Assembly: GCA_020796225.1 (NCBI GenBank)
Contig: CM036753.1
Coordinates: forward strand, 3,100,001 to 3,164,000
DNA length: 64,000 nucleotides
Source: Arion vulgaris
Lineage: Eukaryota; Mollusca; Gastropoda; Stylommatophora; Arionidae
Direction of reading: 5' to 3'
Shown: positions 28,690 through 39,600 of the stretch, piece by piece
Numbering within the stretch: position 1 is the stretch's first letter
Layout: the number at the start of each line of letters is the position of its first letter
Notes under the pieces: generated by a model
Told to the model about the DNA's origin: nothing
What the model saw: only the letters and a program-made list of their open reading frames with translations
Databases searched by the model: none
Made by a program: the position numbers and the translations under genes

Positions 28690-28960
28690 TATTTTCTATA
28701 TAAGCGAAGACTGCAGTAAAACTTTGTAGCAATGGCGAAACACGTAAAAACAAAGTACTGTAGTTTTACAAAATACAAAAATAATAACAATACATAGCAA
28801 CGTTTCGACCAAAAGGCTTTTATCAAGCAAAGGATACAACAAAAGTGAAGAAATTCACTTCTTACATGGCACAGAACATATAGAATCAGACAATAAATTC
28901 ATAACGGCGCTAAAATGAAAATATGTGACTAAAAACGAATAACGAAATAAATGCTATCGC
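28690..28960 (-). mobile_element. Penelope-like element tail
   Basis: Minus strand contains TTGCTTGATAAAAGCCTTTT, GGTCGAAACGTTG and TTTTACGTGTTTCGCCATTG, matching the tail at 62.4-62.65 kb. Confidence 0.65.
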
Positions 28961-30530
28961 TATTGTTTTTTGCAAAACTACAGTACTTTATTTTCACACC
29001 TTTTACTTTGTTTTCACGATGTTTACTTTATTTTTACAACTTTTACTTTAGTTTCACAATTCTGACTAAATTTTTTACGATTTTTACATAATCTTCCTTT
29101 ATCTTGGTGACACTTCGGCTCAGTAATCAATAGCCAATACATTATTTTCACGTATAAGCACTCAATATATATAAATATACAGTATCTGATAACATTGACA
29201 TTCTATGTCCAACATTCAAGAACTGATATTGATTATTGATTACAGAACTGTCGATCTCACAATATTCATTGTAGACTCACATCATCAGTGAACAGTATCC
29301 CTCGGCTTATAAATTAACAAACAAACAAACTTCAATTAAAATTTGCTAGAAAGGTTCATAAAGTTGATAACTGTGCTCTGCTCAAAAAGCACCTTCATGT
29401 GTGCTAAGTCCGTTTCTGCCAGCAGATTTGTTATCAAGCATGGTTTGAGTCTACATGGTTTCTTCATGGACGAATTCTTCTTCTTCGGCGATCTCTGGTC
29501 ATGCACTTAATCTATTGGGAACCACAAACTGGACAGTCAGCTTCAGGTCTGTCAGGTTCCTTAAACCTTCAAGTCAACTGGATTTTACTAAAACTTGTAC
29601 AAATTGTTACTATTCAAAAAGAAATGCACCGGGAACCACGGCCAGTGCTACGATGCAAGTGTTCTGCCGCTGAGATCTCCCTGTGTAAGAAAAAGATCAG
29701 AGCACACATGTTATTCACCGAAGTGCAATGATTATGGCAATATCAATCAATCGATACAATCGATACGGCACACTGTATTACTTTCACATAATGAAAGAGC
29801 TTACTTAATACTTTCATCACACTATCTAATAAAATCGACTGAACTTGTTAAGCTTAAGGATGGTACAGGACTACAACTAACTTTCTTGAGTACTTTCTCT
29901 AAACCTTATCAAATCTTCCCAGAAACAGGTAGCCACTAATCAGGGATTGTCTCATGTAACTTCGTTCACTCTAACTTAATTTGAGGTCAGTCTAAATATA
30001 AACTTCCCGTGCGCACACGTTTTTTGTTTGTCCGAATAGCTAATGAATCTGCGTACATATGTTCCATACTATTTATTCAAAGACACCCCTCCCTCCTCCT
30101 TTCACATTTACTTTCTCCCCTTCATGATTAATTTAGTTCTATAAGCAGCTGTTCTATTACAGGTAGACGCATTTCTCGCAGAAGTTGGAGCGTCCCTGAA
30201 GCTTACATTTGGCCTGACCTCACGTATCGTGTATCAAATATAGGTTAGCTACGTCTGATATCGGTTATGTGTATATATTCAGATATCGGTTATTGGAATT
30301 CATTCTTCTATTTTTCTTTGGGTCGCAGTTGTGGTGCTGGCCAGCGGACATCTTATCTACATTATATATAATTCTCAGTCGTTTCTTTGGCGCTCTCTGC
30401 CATAACTTTCTAACATCCTCTGTTACCATTAAAACACCAAGATATATAATTTAGAAACTAAATTACGAATTTTAATCTCCATTGTTGTTTCAATCCCTAC
30501 ATGCGCCAGCCTGAGTTAGAAAATAATTAC
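28961..30530. other. Intergenic DNA with one short dispersed repeat
   Basis: 29640-29760 matches the RNase H LINE end (GAGATCTCCCTGTGTAAGAA, TCACCGAAGTGCAATGAT) followed by a TCAATCAATC tail. The remainder shows no gene I recognise. Confidence 0.45.
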
Positions 30531-30540
30531 ACATATAGGC

Positions 30541-30592
30541 ATTTGAAGGCATTTTAAGGCATTTGAAGGCATTTGAAGGCATTTGAAAATGA
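30541..30592. repeat. 10-11-bp repeat GAAGGCATTT, 5 copies
   Basis: Direct reading; one copy is TAAGGCATTT. Confidence 0.9.
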
Positions 30593-30757
30593 ACGCAACA
30601 AATATTGAACATAAAACGAAACGAACTCATGAAACGTGATGAAATTAGAAAAATGTCTGGTCAACCAATAGTAACTTGTTATTTATAACAAAAAGAGGCA
30701 ATGTAGATCTTTTTGGGCGTATCTCTGAGAAGAAATGAACAAAGAATCACAAAGCAC

Positions 30758-30968
30758 GCGTAGTGATCTCTATGGCGTAGTGATCTCTATGGCGTAGTGA
30801 TCTCTATGGCGTAGTGATCTCTATGGCGTAGTGATCTCTATGGCGTAGTGATCTCTATGGCGTAGTGATCTCTATGGCGTAGTGATCTCTATGGCGTAGT
30901 GATCTCTATGGCGTAGTGATCTCCATGGCGTAGTGATCTCTATGGCGTAGTGATCTCCATGGCGTAGA
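30758..30968. repeat. 17-bp minisatellite, about 12 copies
   Basis: Unit GTAGTGATCTCTATGGC. It follows directly on the LINE junction sequence CTGAGAAGAAATGAACAAAG AATCACAAAGCA (30733-30757), the same junction that precedes the 24-bp array at 19.4 kb. Confidence 0.95.
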
Positions 30969-31366
30969 GGTTCTCGTCTCTCATTCCAAAGTTAGTCGGT
31001 TTGCTACCTCGTCGAGACATCTGGATATTTTTCCAGATCACTCATCTCAGTGTAGGTGAGATCGAGTTCCTAATCCTATCGGAGACGAACGATAAAATGT
31101 ATGTCTCGTGTTCAAGCCGAGCATGCAAAAGAACCATTGACAGTTCAAAATCGAGAAGAGCAGGCTGTAAAGCCGCTGCTCGAGAAAAATTAATTTAAAA
31201 AAAGGTTAATAATAGAATTCCTTCAAAATATCTTCACCATTTTCTAAATTACATTGACCCTCGTCGGTGCTACGGAGTTTGTGCATTGCCATTGAGATCT
31301 TCCTGTATAAGAAAGAGGTCGGAGCACACGTGGTTACTCACCGAAGTGCACTGATGATGGTTCTAT

Positions 31367-31426
31367 CAATCAATCATTCAATCAATCATTCAATCAATCA
31401 TTCAATCAATCATTCAATCAATCAAA
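31367..31426. repeat. 12-bp repeat CAATCAATCATT, about 4 copies
   Basis: Direct reading; sits between an RNase H LINE end and another copy of the LINE sequence AATCAAAGCACGCACTAAAG. Confidence 0.9.
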
Positions 31427-31589
31427 GCACGCACTAAAGTGAGAAGAGAAATGGTTCAAGAAAGAAAGAACACCATAAGTCCCAACAACTACACTCATGC
31501 ACGCAGTCTGAGTGATACATTAAGTCATACGAGGTACAAACAACTACACTCATGCACGCAGTCTGAGTGATTCATTGATATGGTCCGAA

Positions 31590-32310
31590 AGGTGAAGATT
31601 GGTTCGGTACGCAGGCAATGGACTGAATCACTACACACGTCACGTCGCTAAATTACATTTATTTTCGTTCCGGGAAACGTGTGTTGATGGCAGTGAGAGA
31701 GTAGACAGGTCTGACATGTTCTGCCACCATATCGGGGGCAGTTGGGAAAGGGGGAGGAGGGGAGAGGGGGGAGGGTCAGTCAATGGAAAGGATAGAGCTG
31801 GCATTCTGCACGTCTTCATAGAATGTTGCCGCAAAGAGGACTTTCATCTAAATCAATCCACATCAACTGCTAGATTGCAAGAACTTGGACTAAAGCGGCC
31901 CACCCGTGTGGTGCGGGAACCCGCTAGGGAAGCAGAGAATAGTACCACTGCGACCTACAAGGCATGTCGTAAGAGGCGATTGATGTAGGACCTAGGAAGC
32001 TACCCTAGTAAATAAAAAGCGTTGCTGAAATCGGATGCGCTGGTCTACTTGTAGGCGCATAACTGGCACAACGTACAATCGCTCTTAGGCTCAGATCACA
32101 TACAAATCACACAGAATGGTTACCATGTGGTCGATATGGAGCGTTCGAAGAAGAATAACGAAGCGGCCAGAAAAGAACAGCACGACAAATGTATGCGTAA
32201 ACTATCAATCAACATCGAACGGAAACGGTTAGTCGCTGTTGAAGATATTGCGAAGGAGATCGGAGCACCCATGGACGTGTCCGAAGTGCAATATATTCCA
32301 AACTGAAAAT
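31590..32310 (+). mobile_element. RNase H-bearing LINE fragment with nested SINE
   Basis: 31670-31890 encodes the RNase H-like ...ADMFCHH... decayed frame and FHLNQSTSTARLQELGLK; it continues at 32156 with GCGGCCAGAAAAGAACAGCA. The intervening 31893-32155 is a SINE. A related copy lies at 57840-58170 (-) without the insertion. Confidence 0.7.
31893..32155 (+). mobile_element. SINE family E inserted into a LINE
   Basis: Body GTACCACTGCGACCTACAAG, AATCGGATGCGCTGG, TGGCACAACGTACAATCGCT, ending GTTCGAAGAAGAATAACGA. AAGCGGCC (31886-31893 region) and AAGCGGCC (32159-32166 region) flank it as a target duplication. Second copy at 36915-37170; fragment at 1535-1610. Confidence 0.7.
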
Positions 32311-32400
32311 AAAGAATACATTTTTCCTAGAGGTTATTCATTGCACATACTATTCCCATCTGCTGGAAAAGAATGTTAGATTAAAAGAACTGTCTAGAGT

Positions 32401-34803
32401 CAGTGCCGGATTAGGCCAACGCGGGGCCTGTAGCAAATTTTAGCGCGGGGCCCTAGATTTTGTATGATAATAAATAATAAAACGCACCTTTTTTTTACAA
32501 ACAAATTTGTTTCGAGTAAAGTGAGCAAATTTAGAGATAACACTAGAAAAATCAATTTCTCTCAGTAAATTACTTTCAATGTTCATTTATTTGAGGTTAT
32601 TTAGACGATCTTGTCCCATCATGTTCCTTAACTCACTTTTATACGCTTTAATGTTGGAAAAGAACGTTCTCCGCTGCAGTTAGTAATCATTAAAGACAAG
32701 TAAATTCGTAAGACTATTTCTACATTTGGGAAACACGACTCTAATTAATTTTCCGTTAAAAGTTTATAAAATTGCAGTTCAAGAGCCTCATGCTTTTCGT
32801 TGCTAATAGCAGCAGCTACATTAGTTTTAAAAGTTCAGGAACTGCACAAGTTCGTCGCCTAGGCTTTTTCCAAATCCTCTTGGTAAGAGCTGACAATATT
32901 TGGAGTTCTTTTCAAGATCTCTTCTGCTGTGAGAGATTTTAACTGCCGAAGTATTTCAAATACACCAGTCACTCTATGGTACGCTCCCATGCGTTTAGCT
33001 AAGGCAGAGAGTACATTATCAATTATGACAATAACACCTGACTTTCAAATTTTTGTTTGGGTGTTTGATTTTCTACAACTTCATCGAACGCAGTAGAGCA
33101 GCTGAAATCGTCGTACTTAGTATTTCACTTGCGTCGTCTTGAAGTTGGTTGCTGATATTCTTCACAGTCAGTCAGGATTTTGGCTTTGGCCTCAATATCT
33201 GAAAATGTAGGCCGCATTTCTTGAACGTTTGTGTTTAGGTCTTGATCAGGTGACTGTAATGAAGCGCTAGACGCTTGCAAGCGTTCTAGAATTTCGTTCC
33301 ATAAAATGGTCATTATTCCTGTTTCCAACTTAGCTCCAAAACTAGTCCATACGCCTGGTTACCGATACTCTACCTTTTGATCCATGTTATTTGAGATGTC
33401 ATCCAAAACTTGTTTGATAGTGGTAAAACCACACAAAAGTGCCTTTATCGCATCAGCCCGGGCAGATCACCTGGTGTCCGACAGCCTCTTCAAAGTCGGG
33501 AGTTTTGAACCTGTATCTTCCAGTGCTTTTGTCAGAATGCCCCATCGATAGGTAGAAGTGAAAAAGAATGTAAAGAGGTTTTCAACAAAATCGAAAAATA
33601 AATGCTTCTATACAACATTCTGCAACACACTTAGCAACCAAATTCAGTGAATGTGCAAAGCAGTGATGTATTCTGCGTACTTATTTATCTCCTTAATGCG
33701 TGCTTGCAAGCCGTGGTATTTCCCACTCATGTTGCTGGCATTGTCATATCTTTGACCGCGACAGTCTTTGATATCAATGCCATTTTTCTTTAAAAATCAA
33801 GTAAACTTTGGGCGAGTTGTTCATCAGTATGACCTTCCATATCCAAGAACTTCACAAACCTATAAACTTGTCCAGATGGTAAGACATAGCGCACTATTAG
33901 AGTGAGTTGGTCCACATGTGAAATGTCTGGAGTAGACAGTGATACTGAATAGTACTTGCATTTCTTAATTTCGCTAATAATATGATCCAGTAAGCGTGAT
34001 GCAATTAGATGGATACATTCCTCGCATGTTGTTTTTGATAAGTATGATGTATGTCCCTTTCCTTTATTTGCATAAGTATTTATATGCTGAGCCAGAAAAT
34101 GTCAAATTTGGCTATTAATTCCAACAAACCTAATTAATTTCCATAATGAGGTGAACTAATAGTTTCATCACTTCCCCGAAATGAAAGACCTCGTTCTGCT
34201 AAAATTTTGATAACAAGTAATTCGCTCTAAAAGTGTCCGCCAATATGTTTGTTCGGTCTCAATTTAGCTTACAAGTTGAGAATCGATACGCGAATCCTTT
34301 TTTTTTGCAAACTAACAGCGAAATTATCGCTTGTCTATGGAGAGTGCTTTCTTCATATCTTTTAAACAAATTATTTGCGTTTTTCCAGTCGTCAAATCCT
34401 TCTTTCGTAAACGTGACGAACAGCCTGAATCAGTAACTTTGCAAACAAAACAGAAAAGTAGTCATTTAGTTTCTGAATAACACAACCAATCTCTCACATG
34501 AGTTTTGTTTGTTGGTTTATGTGTATATGTGGAAAAACGACTTTCGACAAAATCGCGGATTGTTTTCTTAATCACGGCCTTCATCTACTACACAGTGAGA
34601 CGAGACTTCTGTGTTTTCTGCTTCGATTTCTATGGATTCAACACCATCACATACGACATTAAAAATTCAGACAGCTTGCGTGTTTTTGATATAACATCTT
34701 GGTTATTATTTTTCCTTTTCATCTCTGTCACATAGGCGCGGGGCCCCAGAAGCGCGGGGCCCGTAGCATTTACTACTTCTGCTACTAGGCTAATCCGGCG
34801 CTG
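32401..34803 (-). mobile_element. hAT transposon, ZMYM1-like transposase, broken
   Basis: Ends CAGTGCCGGATTAG and CTAATCCGGCGCTG are inverted repeats with GCGGGGCC sub-terminal repeats. TCTAGAGT is duplicated on both sides (32393-32400, 34804-34811), the 8-bp hallmark of hAT. The minus strand encodes decayed transposase: LPSGQVY and FVKFLDMEGHTDEQLA (33930-33830), GQRYDNASNMSGKYHGLQAR (33765-33700), METGIMTILWNEILERLQAS (33328-33270), ending near 32620. Several stops and shifts; non-autonomous now. Confidence 0.9.
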
Positions 34804-34814
34804 TCTAGAGTGCA

Positions 34815-35640
34815 GCTAAGTCGATTCTACAGTCACCCGACGCTTTATATACATAGAAAAAAGGTAAATATGTTCGATTTTTGAGAAAAGCTCTAATGTT
34901 TAAAAATAATCCCAAACTGTATAAGAACAGTAACTAACAGTGCAAAGATAGATGATAAGAGAGTAATGCCCCTTGAAAAACAGGTGTAAGTACGTAATCT
35001 TGATAATGTGTGGTGTAATACTCCCATCCGTAATCTTGTCTATAAAAGATTGTTGCTTGTTTTGTAAATATATGGTGTAATACCTGTTTGTGGCCTTTAC
35101 CAGACAACCATATTTCACATCAGATGTTAATATTATTGTAATTAGGGAGACAGCAGTTTGAATTGCAGGTAACTGTTAGACTAGTCTAGTCTGTTTTACC
35201 AATCTCATCTGTTAATTTTTAGTAGTCTAGACAATCATCAATGACATGCAGGTGTGTAGTTAAGTAACAGTAAGTTAGTGTTACATGTAGCGGTGTGTAG
35301 CCAGTAGTAATTTGTGTTTGTCTGATTACTCTGATCATCATTCATTGATTATTGATGATTGATATTCAATTGTAAGCTTAGATTTAGTCTAAGACACCTT
35401 AGCTTAGCTATTAACTTATTAAGCTATAATTAAGATAGAAAGTAGAAAGCTATTGAGACCATTAACTCTAACCATTATCGTTGCTTTGCTAATTAATCTG
35501 TACTTAGACGTAGAGTGAAAGTACTTATAACTTAACTTGACTAAGCTATTGAAATATTACCAACTTATCAACTTAATATAATAGTTAAGTTATAGTACGC
35601 TTGACCAAGTCATAAGTCATCGTAAGTAAATGGTAATAGT
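34815..35640. other. AT-rich intergenic DNA
   Basis: Simple TTAGTTAAG/CTTAACTTA-type sequence at 35380-35620. No gene or element recognised. Confidence 0.5.
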
Positions 35641-35654
35641 AGAGATTATGATTA

Positions 35655-36329
35655 CTTACTTACTTAATCCCGTCATGCCTAGTGACACATGGGGCTTCAG
35701 AAAGGACTTTCCATGCTCTCCTGTCCCCTGCAACCTTCAGCGCAGAGCCCCACGTCAGAGATGCGGTGTCCAGTTCCTTTTCCATCATGTGCCTCCATGT
35801 TGTCCGTGGTCTGCCTTTCTTTCTCTTTCCCTCTGGTGTCCAAGTGAGGGCTATCCTTGCAGGCATTTCTTGTCTCATTCTCATAACATGTCCGAGCCAT
35901 TTCCATCTTCTCTTTTTGAGTATGTCATTCATTGCCTCTTGTCTTGTGTCTTGGAGTAGTTGGTTATTGGATATTTTTACTGGCCAAAAGATTCCCAAGA
36001 TTCTGCGAAGACAAGAGTGGTGGAAAACTGACAGCCTGCTAGTATCTCCTTTGGTCATCCTCCAACACTCCGATCCGTAGAGCAAAACTGGCAAAACAAT
36101 GCTTTTATAGAGTTTAAGCTTTGTGGTCCTATTGTAGATTTTGGACTTCCATACTGGTTTCATTCTGGCAAAAGCGGTTCTGGCCTTACTCAGACGTGAT
36201 TTTATATCTTCCTCTGTGCCACCATTTAGTGTCAGTACGCTAACAAGATATGTAAACTGCTCAACCCTTTCCAGTGTTTCATCTTCTAACATTACTGGTT
36301 GTTGGATTTCACTGTTTGTCATAATTTTT
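35655..36329 (-). mobile_element. 5'-truncated LINE with 14-bp target duplication
   Basis: AGAGATTATGATTA is present at 35641-35654 and 36330-36343. One open frame of 220 codons: [80 protein letters not shown]. The minus-strand 3' end is (AAGT)n. CFDP2-like RTE/Jockey type. Lies just upstream of ANKZF1 exon 1. Confidence 0.93.
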
Positions 36330-36449
36330 AGAGATTATGATTAAGTAGTTCTAAGTATTGACTTTTAGTTAAGTTACTAAGTTAGTTAGTAACTTTAACA
36401 ACTTCATTCTTCAATTTGTTTTTTTAAAAGGGATCTTCGAAAGACAACT

Positions 36450-36624
36450 ATGGAGTCTTTAGCAAAGCCATCATTGCATCGCCAGGCTATCCGCTACTCA
36501 ACACACATGTTATTTGAAACAACAGCAAAAGAGATCCTTGATGGCCTGACTTTAGTAACAAGTAACACAAATGTTAACATTCCATCTCAGAAGATTGAGA
36601 ACACAACGGAAAACACAAATTCAG
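36450..36624 (+). CDS. ANKZF1: ANKZF1 exon 1: start codon and N-terminus
   Basis: Encodes residues 1-58, [17 protein letters not shown] onward, with [11 protein letters not shown] matching the conserved ANKZF1 N-terminal motif. The donor is TCAG before GTAGAA, phase 1. A TTTTTTTAAAAG tract ending at 36430 may be an acceptor, so a 5' untranslated exon is possible. A LINE fragment ends about 107 bp upstream. Confidence 0.85.
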
Positions 36625-39600
36625 GTAGAAAGTGTGTCTAGTTTCGTAAAAACATTTTGAAATATGATACGCAAATAAATGAATCTGCACGATTTATGTG
36701 ATAAATTATATTAGTAGGCAATAAATAAGTGCAATACTGCATTTCAGCTGTTTGCGGCAAAAATACAAGCACACCAGCTGTTAAAATTCAAGGTATATGG
36801 GACAGTTTGTGTTCCTTGCATCTGGTATGCTCGATACTGTAGTAGTGTGTATTGTCTCTCGGGGACCTGGAGTATATTACTCCTCTGATGACCCTGTCTG
36901 TTGTATGCATTTCTGCCGTGTAATACAGGGTCCTACAAGGAAGCAAAGAATAGTACCACTGCGACCTACAAGGCATGTCGTAAGAGACAATTGATGTAGG
37001 AACTAGGCAGGCTACCTAGTAAAAAAAAATAACAGAAATCGGATGTGCTGGCCTGCTTGTAGGCGCGTAACTGGCACAACGTACAATCACTCTTAGGCTC
37101 AGATCATATACAAATCACACAGAATGGTTAACAAGTGGTCGCTATGGAGTGTTTGAAGAAAAATAAGTGTGCATTTCCGATCTGTAAGAAACTAGGGCTA
37201 AACATTCGTAAGGGGAAGCAAAGATAATGAGAATTAAAAAGCAAATGACAATCTGATCCTTGGTAAAATCCCACTTCAAGAGGTATGCTCAATACTTGGA
37301 CAGCAATGTAGACAAAGAGAGTGGAACAGATGGAGATTTCAAAATAAGAATACAGAAGACAAGAGGAGCTTTCATTGTGCTAAGAAATCTATGGAAGTCT
37401 AAAGAAATTAAATCTAAAAACCAAAATTAGAATATTTAACTTCAATGTTAAAACAGTTCTGCTGTATGGTTGAGAAACGTGGAGAACAACTAAAATAATA
37501 AAGCATTAATTGCAAACATTCATCAAATGGTGTTTGAGAAGAATAGAGGGACTGAGATGGTATGATAGGATCACAATTGAGAAGCTTATGGAGAGAACAA
37601 AACAGATTCCAATGAACCAAAAGGTGAAAAAAAGACACTGGCACTGGATAGGGCGCACCTTAAGAAAATCTTAGGGGAATATAACAAGAAGAGCATCTTC
37701 CTGGAACCCACAGGGAGAACAAAAGAGAGGAAAGTCTAGAAATACACGGAGAAGAGATTTGGAAGCAGAGATTAACAATATACAGAAGAGCTGGAAGGAG
37801 CTGCGAGAGATAGCTAAAGATAGGAAGTTTTGGCAATAGTTGGTTGAGGGCATATGCCTCAATCATGGGGTTAAAAATGCTTAAGAATGAATATCCTAAT
37901 GTATTCCATTATTTAATCCTATTCAGGAATGTCAAGACTATGATATTAACCATGAATGACACAGAGAGATTATATTTTTCTTATTAGGTGCTGTAAGTAG
38001 TAATGAAAACAAAGCAGTTGTTGTTGACCGTATGTTTTGCAGCTGTTGTCAAGCTCCCTTTGTAGATAGAGAGGAACAGGTAACATTAACTATTACTTAT
38101 CTTATCTTAACCACATTTGTCGTGAAGCGTCGTGGGAGAGTTAGTTTTCTATCTTGTGCCAGGTGTGTTGCGCTTGACGTTGTCAGTCCATGCTTTCGCA
38201 GGAACTCTGCGATGTTATCTATCCATCGTGTTCTTGGCCTGCCTTGTGCTCTGCACCCCAAGTGTCGATTATTATAGGCATGTGATGGTAGTAAATGTGG
38301 TTCCATTCTCATTAGATGGCGAACCACTTGATTCTTTGCTTCTCGATGTACTGTATGCATGGCATAGTACCAACGATGCTTCTGATATTCTCGTTTCTCA
38401 CTCTATCTCGCCTTGTAACGTTGACAGCTTTTCGTAGACATCTCATTTCACATGTAATCTTTCTTTCTTGTGTCTTAGTCAGGGGCCATGTTTGGCACTG
38501 ATAGCAGAGAGTTGGAATAAATATGCAGTTTATCAGTTGTCGTTTGACTGCCATGTTAATGCTTGGATGTTTTAATAGTGGTGACAGTTGGTATGTCACT
38601 GCATTTGCCTTCTGGCAGCTAGCCTGATTTCTCTGTCCATCTTTCCATCTGCTGTGAATATACTCCGAGATATTTGAATTCTGGAGTCTGTTGTATTTTG
38701 GCATTATTCACATGTATATTTAGTTGACCTGTTGACCTACTTATTGTCATGACTTCTGTTTTGGATGTGTTAATTTTCATGTCATATTTTTCGCATGTCG
38801 CTTGCAGTGCATTTATGTGTTGTTGAAGTTTGTGTTCGTTGTTGTAAATTATACTCTATCTGCAAAGAGTAGTTCGTTTATTAAATTGTAGTTGTTATCG
38901 TATGTATTAACTATTAGTATACATTTGGGGACTGCCTAGAGTAGTTGATAGTAGCTCGGCCTGCTAGCTGTGAGACGCCTCATAGCTCGGGTTCAAACCT
39001 ACTGTCCGGCATTTGTTCGAGTCCCTGGTCTTACTCAGGACGATAACGTGAGTACCTCTGAAGTCGGAGAAAATCTGCCTGTATGGCGAGGAATACTAAT
39101 TACGAGTACATTGAGCACACGGCTGCCAGTGTAAAGTAATTTACAATGTGCACGCTGCTGCCATTGTAAGAAATTGGAAAAACAGATTTTCACGCAAAAA
39201 TCAGTTTCAGAGATGGAACTTCGTCTGAGTTGAAAGCGGACGAAAAAAAAAAAAAAAAGTATACATTTAAAAAGACCACAAGCTCTTTTTAGTTAGTGAT
39301 TTTGAAAACGCTATACATTTTACAGATGTCACCCTATTGTTGATTAAGTTTAATTTGTTGTATAATATCTCAAACTGTGCAGAATTGAAATATCTCAAAC
39401 TGTGCAGAATTGAAATATCTCAAACTGTGCAGAATTGAAATAGGTGTTCTATATAAAATAATATAATTAATTCTTCTTCTTCTACGTTCTCACTAGATTG
39501 GGATTTCGGATTCTCTAATAAAGGCAGCCGTCTGCCTCAGATTATCAGCCACGCCATACAGTTTGTCTTGGACGCTGGTGTAAGTGGGCCACCTCTTAAG

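Noticed and set aside
29455..29939. Overlapping plus-strand frames of 72-114 codons
   Set aside because: No recognisable domain, two frames overlap, and the middle matches a dispersed LINE or SINE end.
38927..39010. tRNA gene
   Set aside because: Has A- and B-box-like parts but does not fold into a sound cloverleaf and is followed by a SINE body with poly-A and target duplications.
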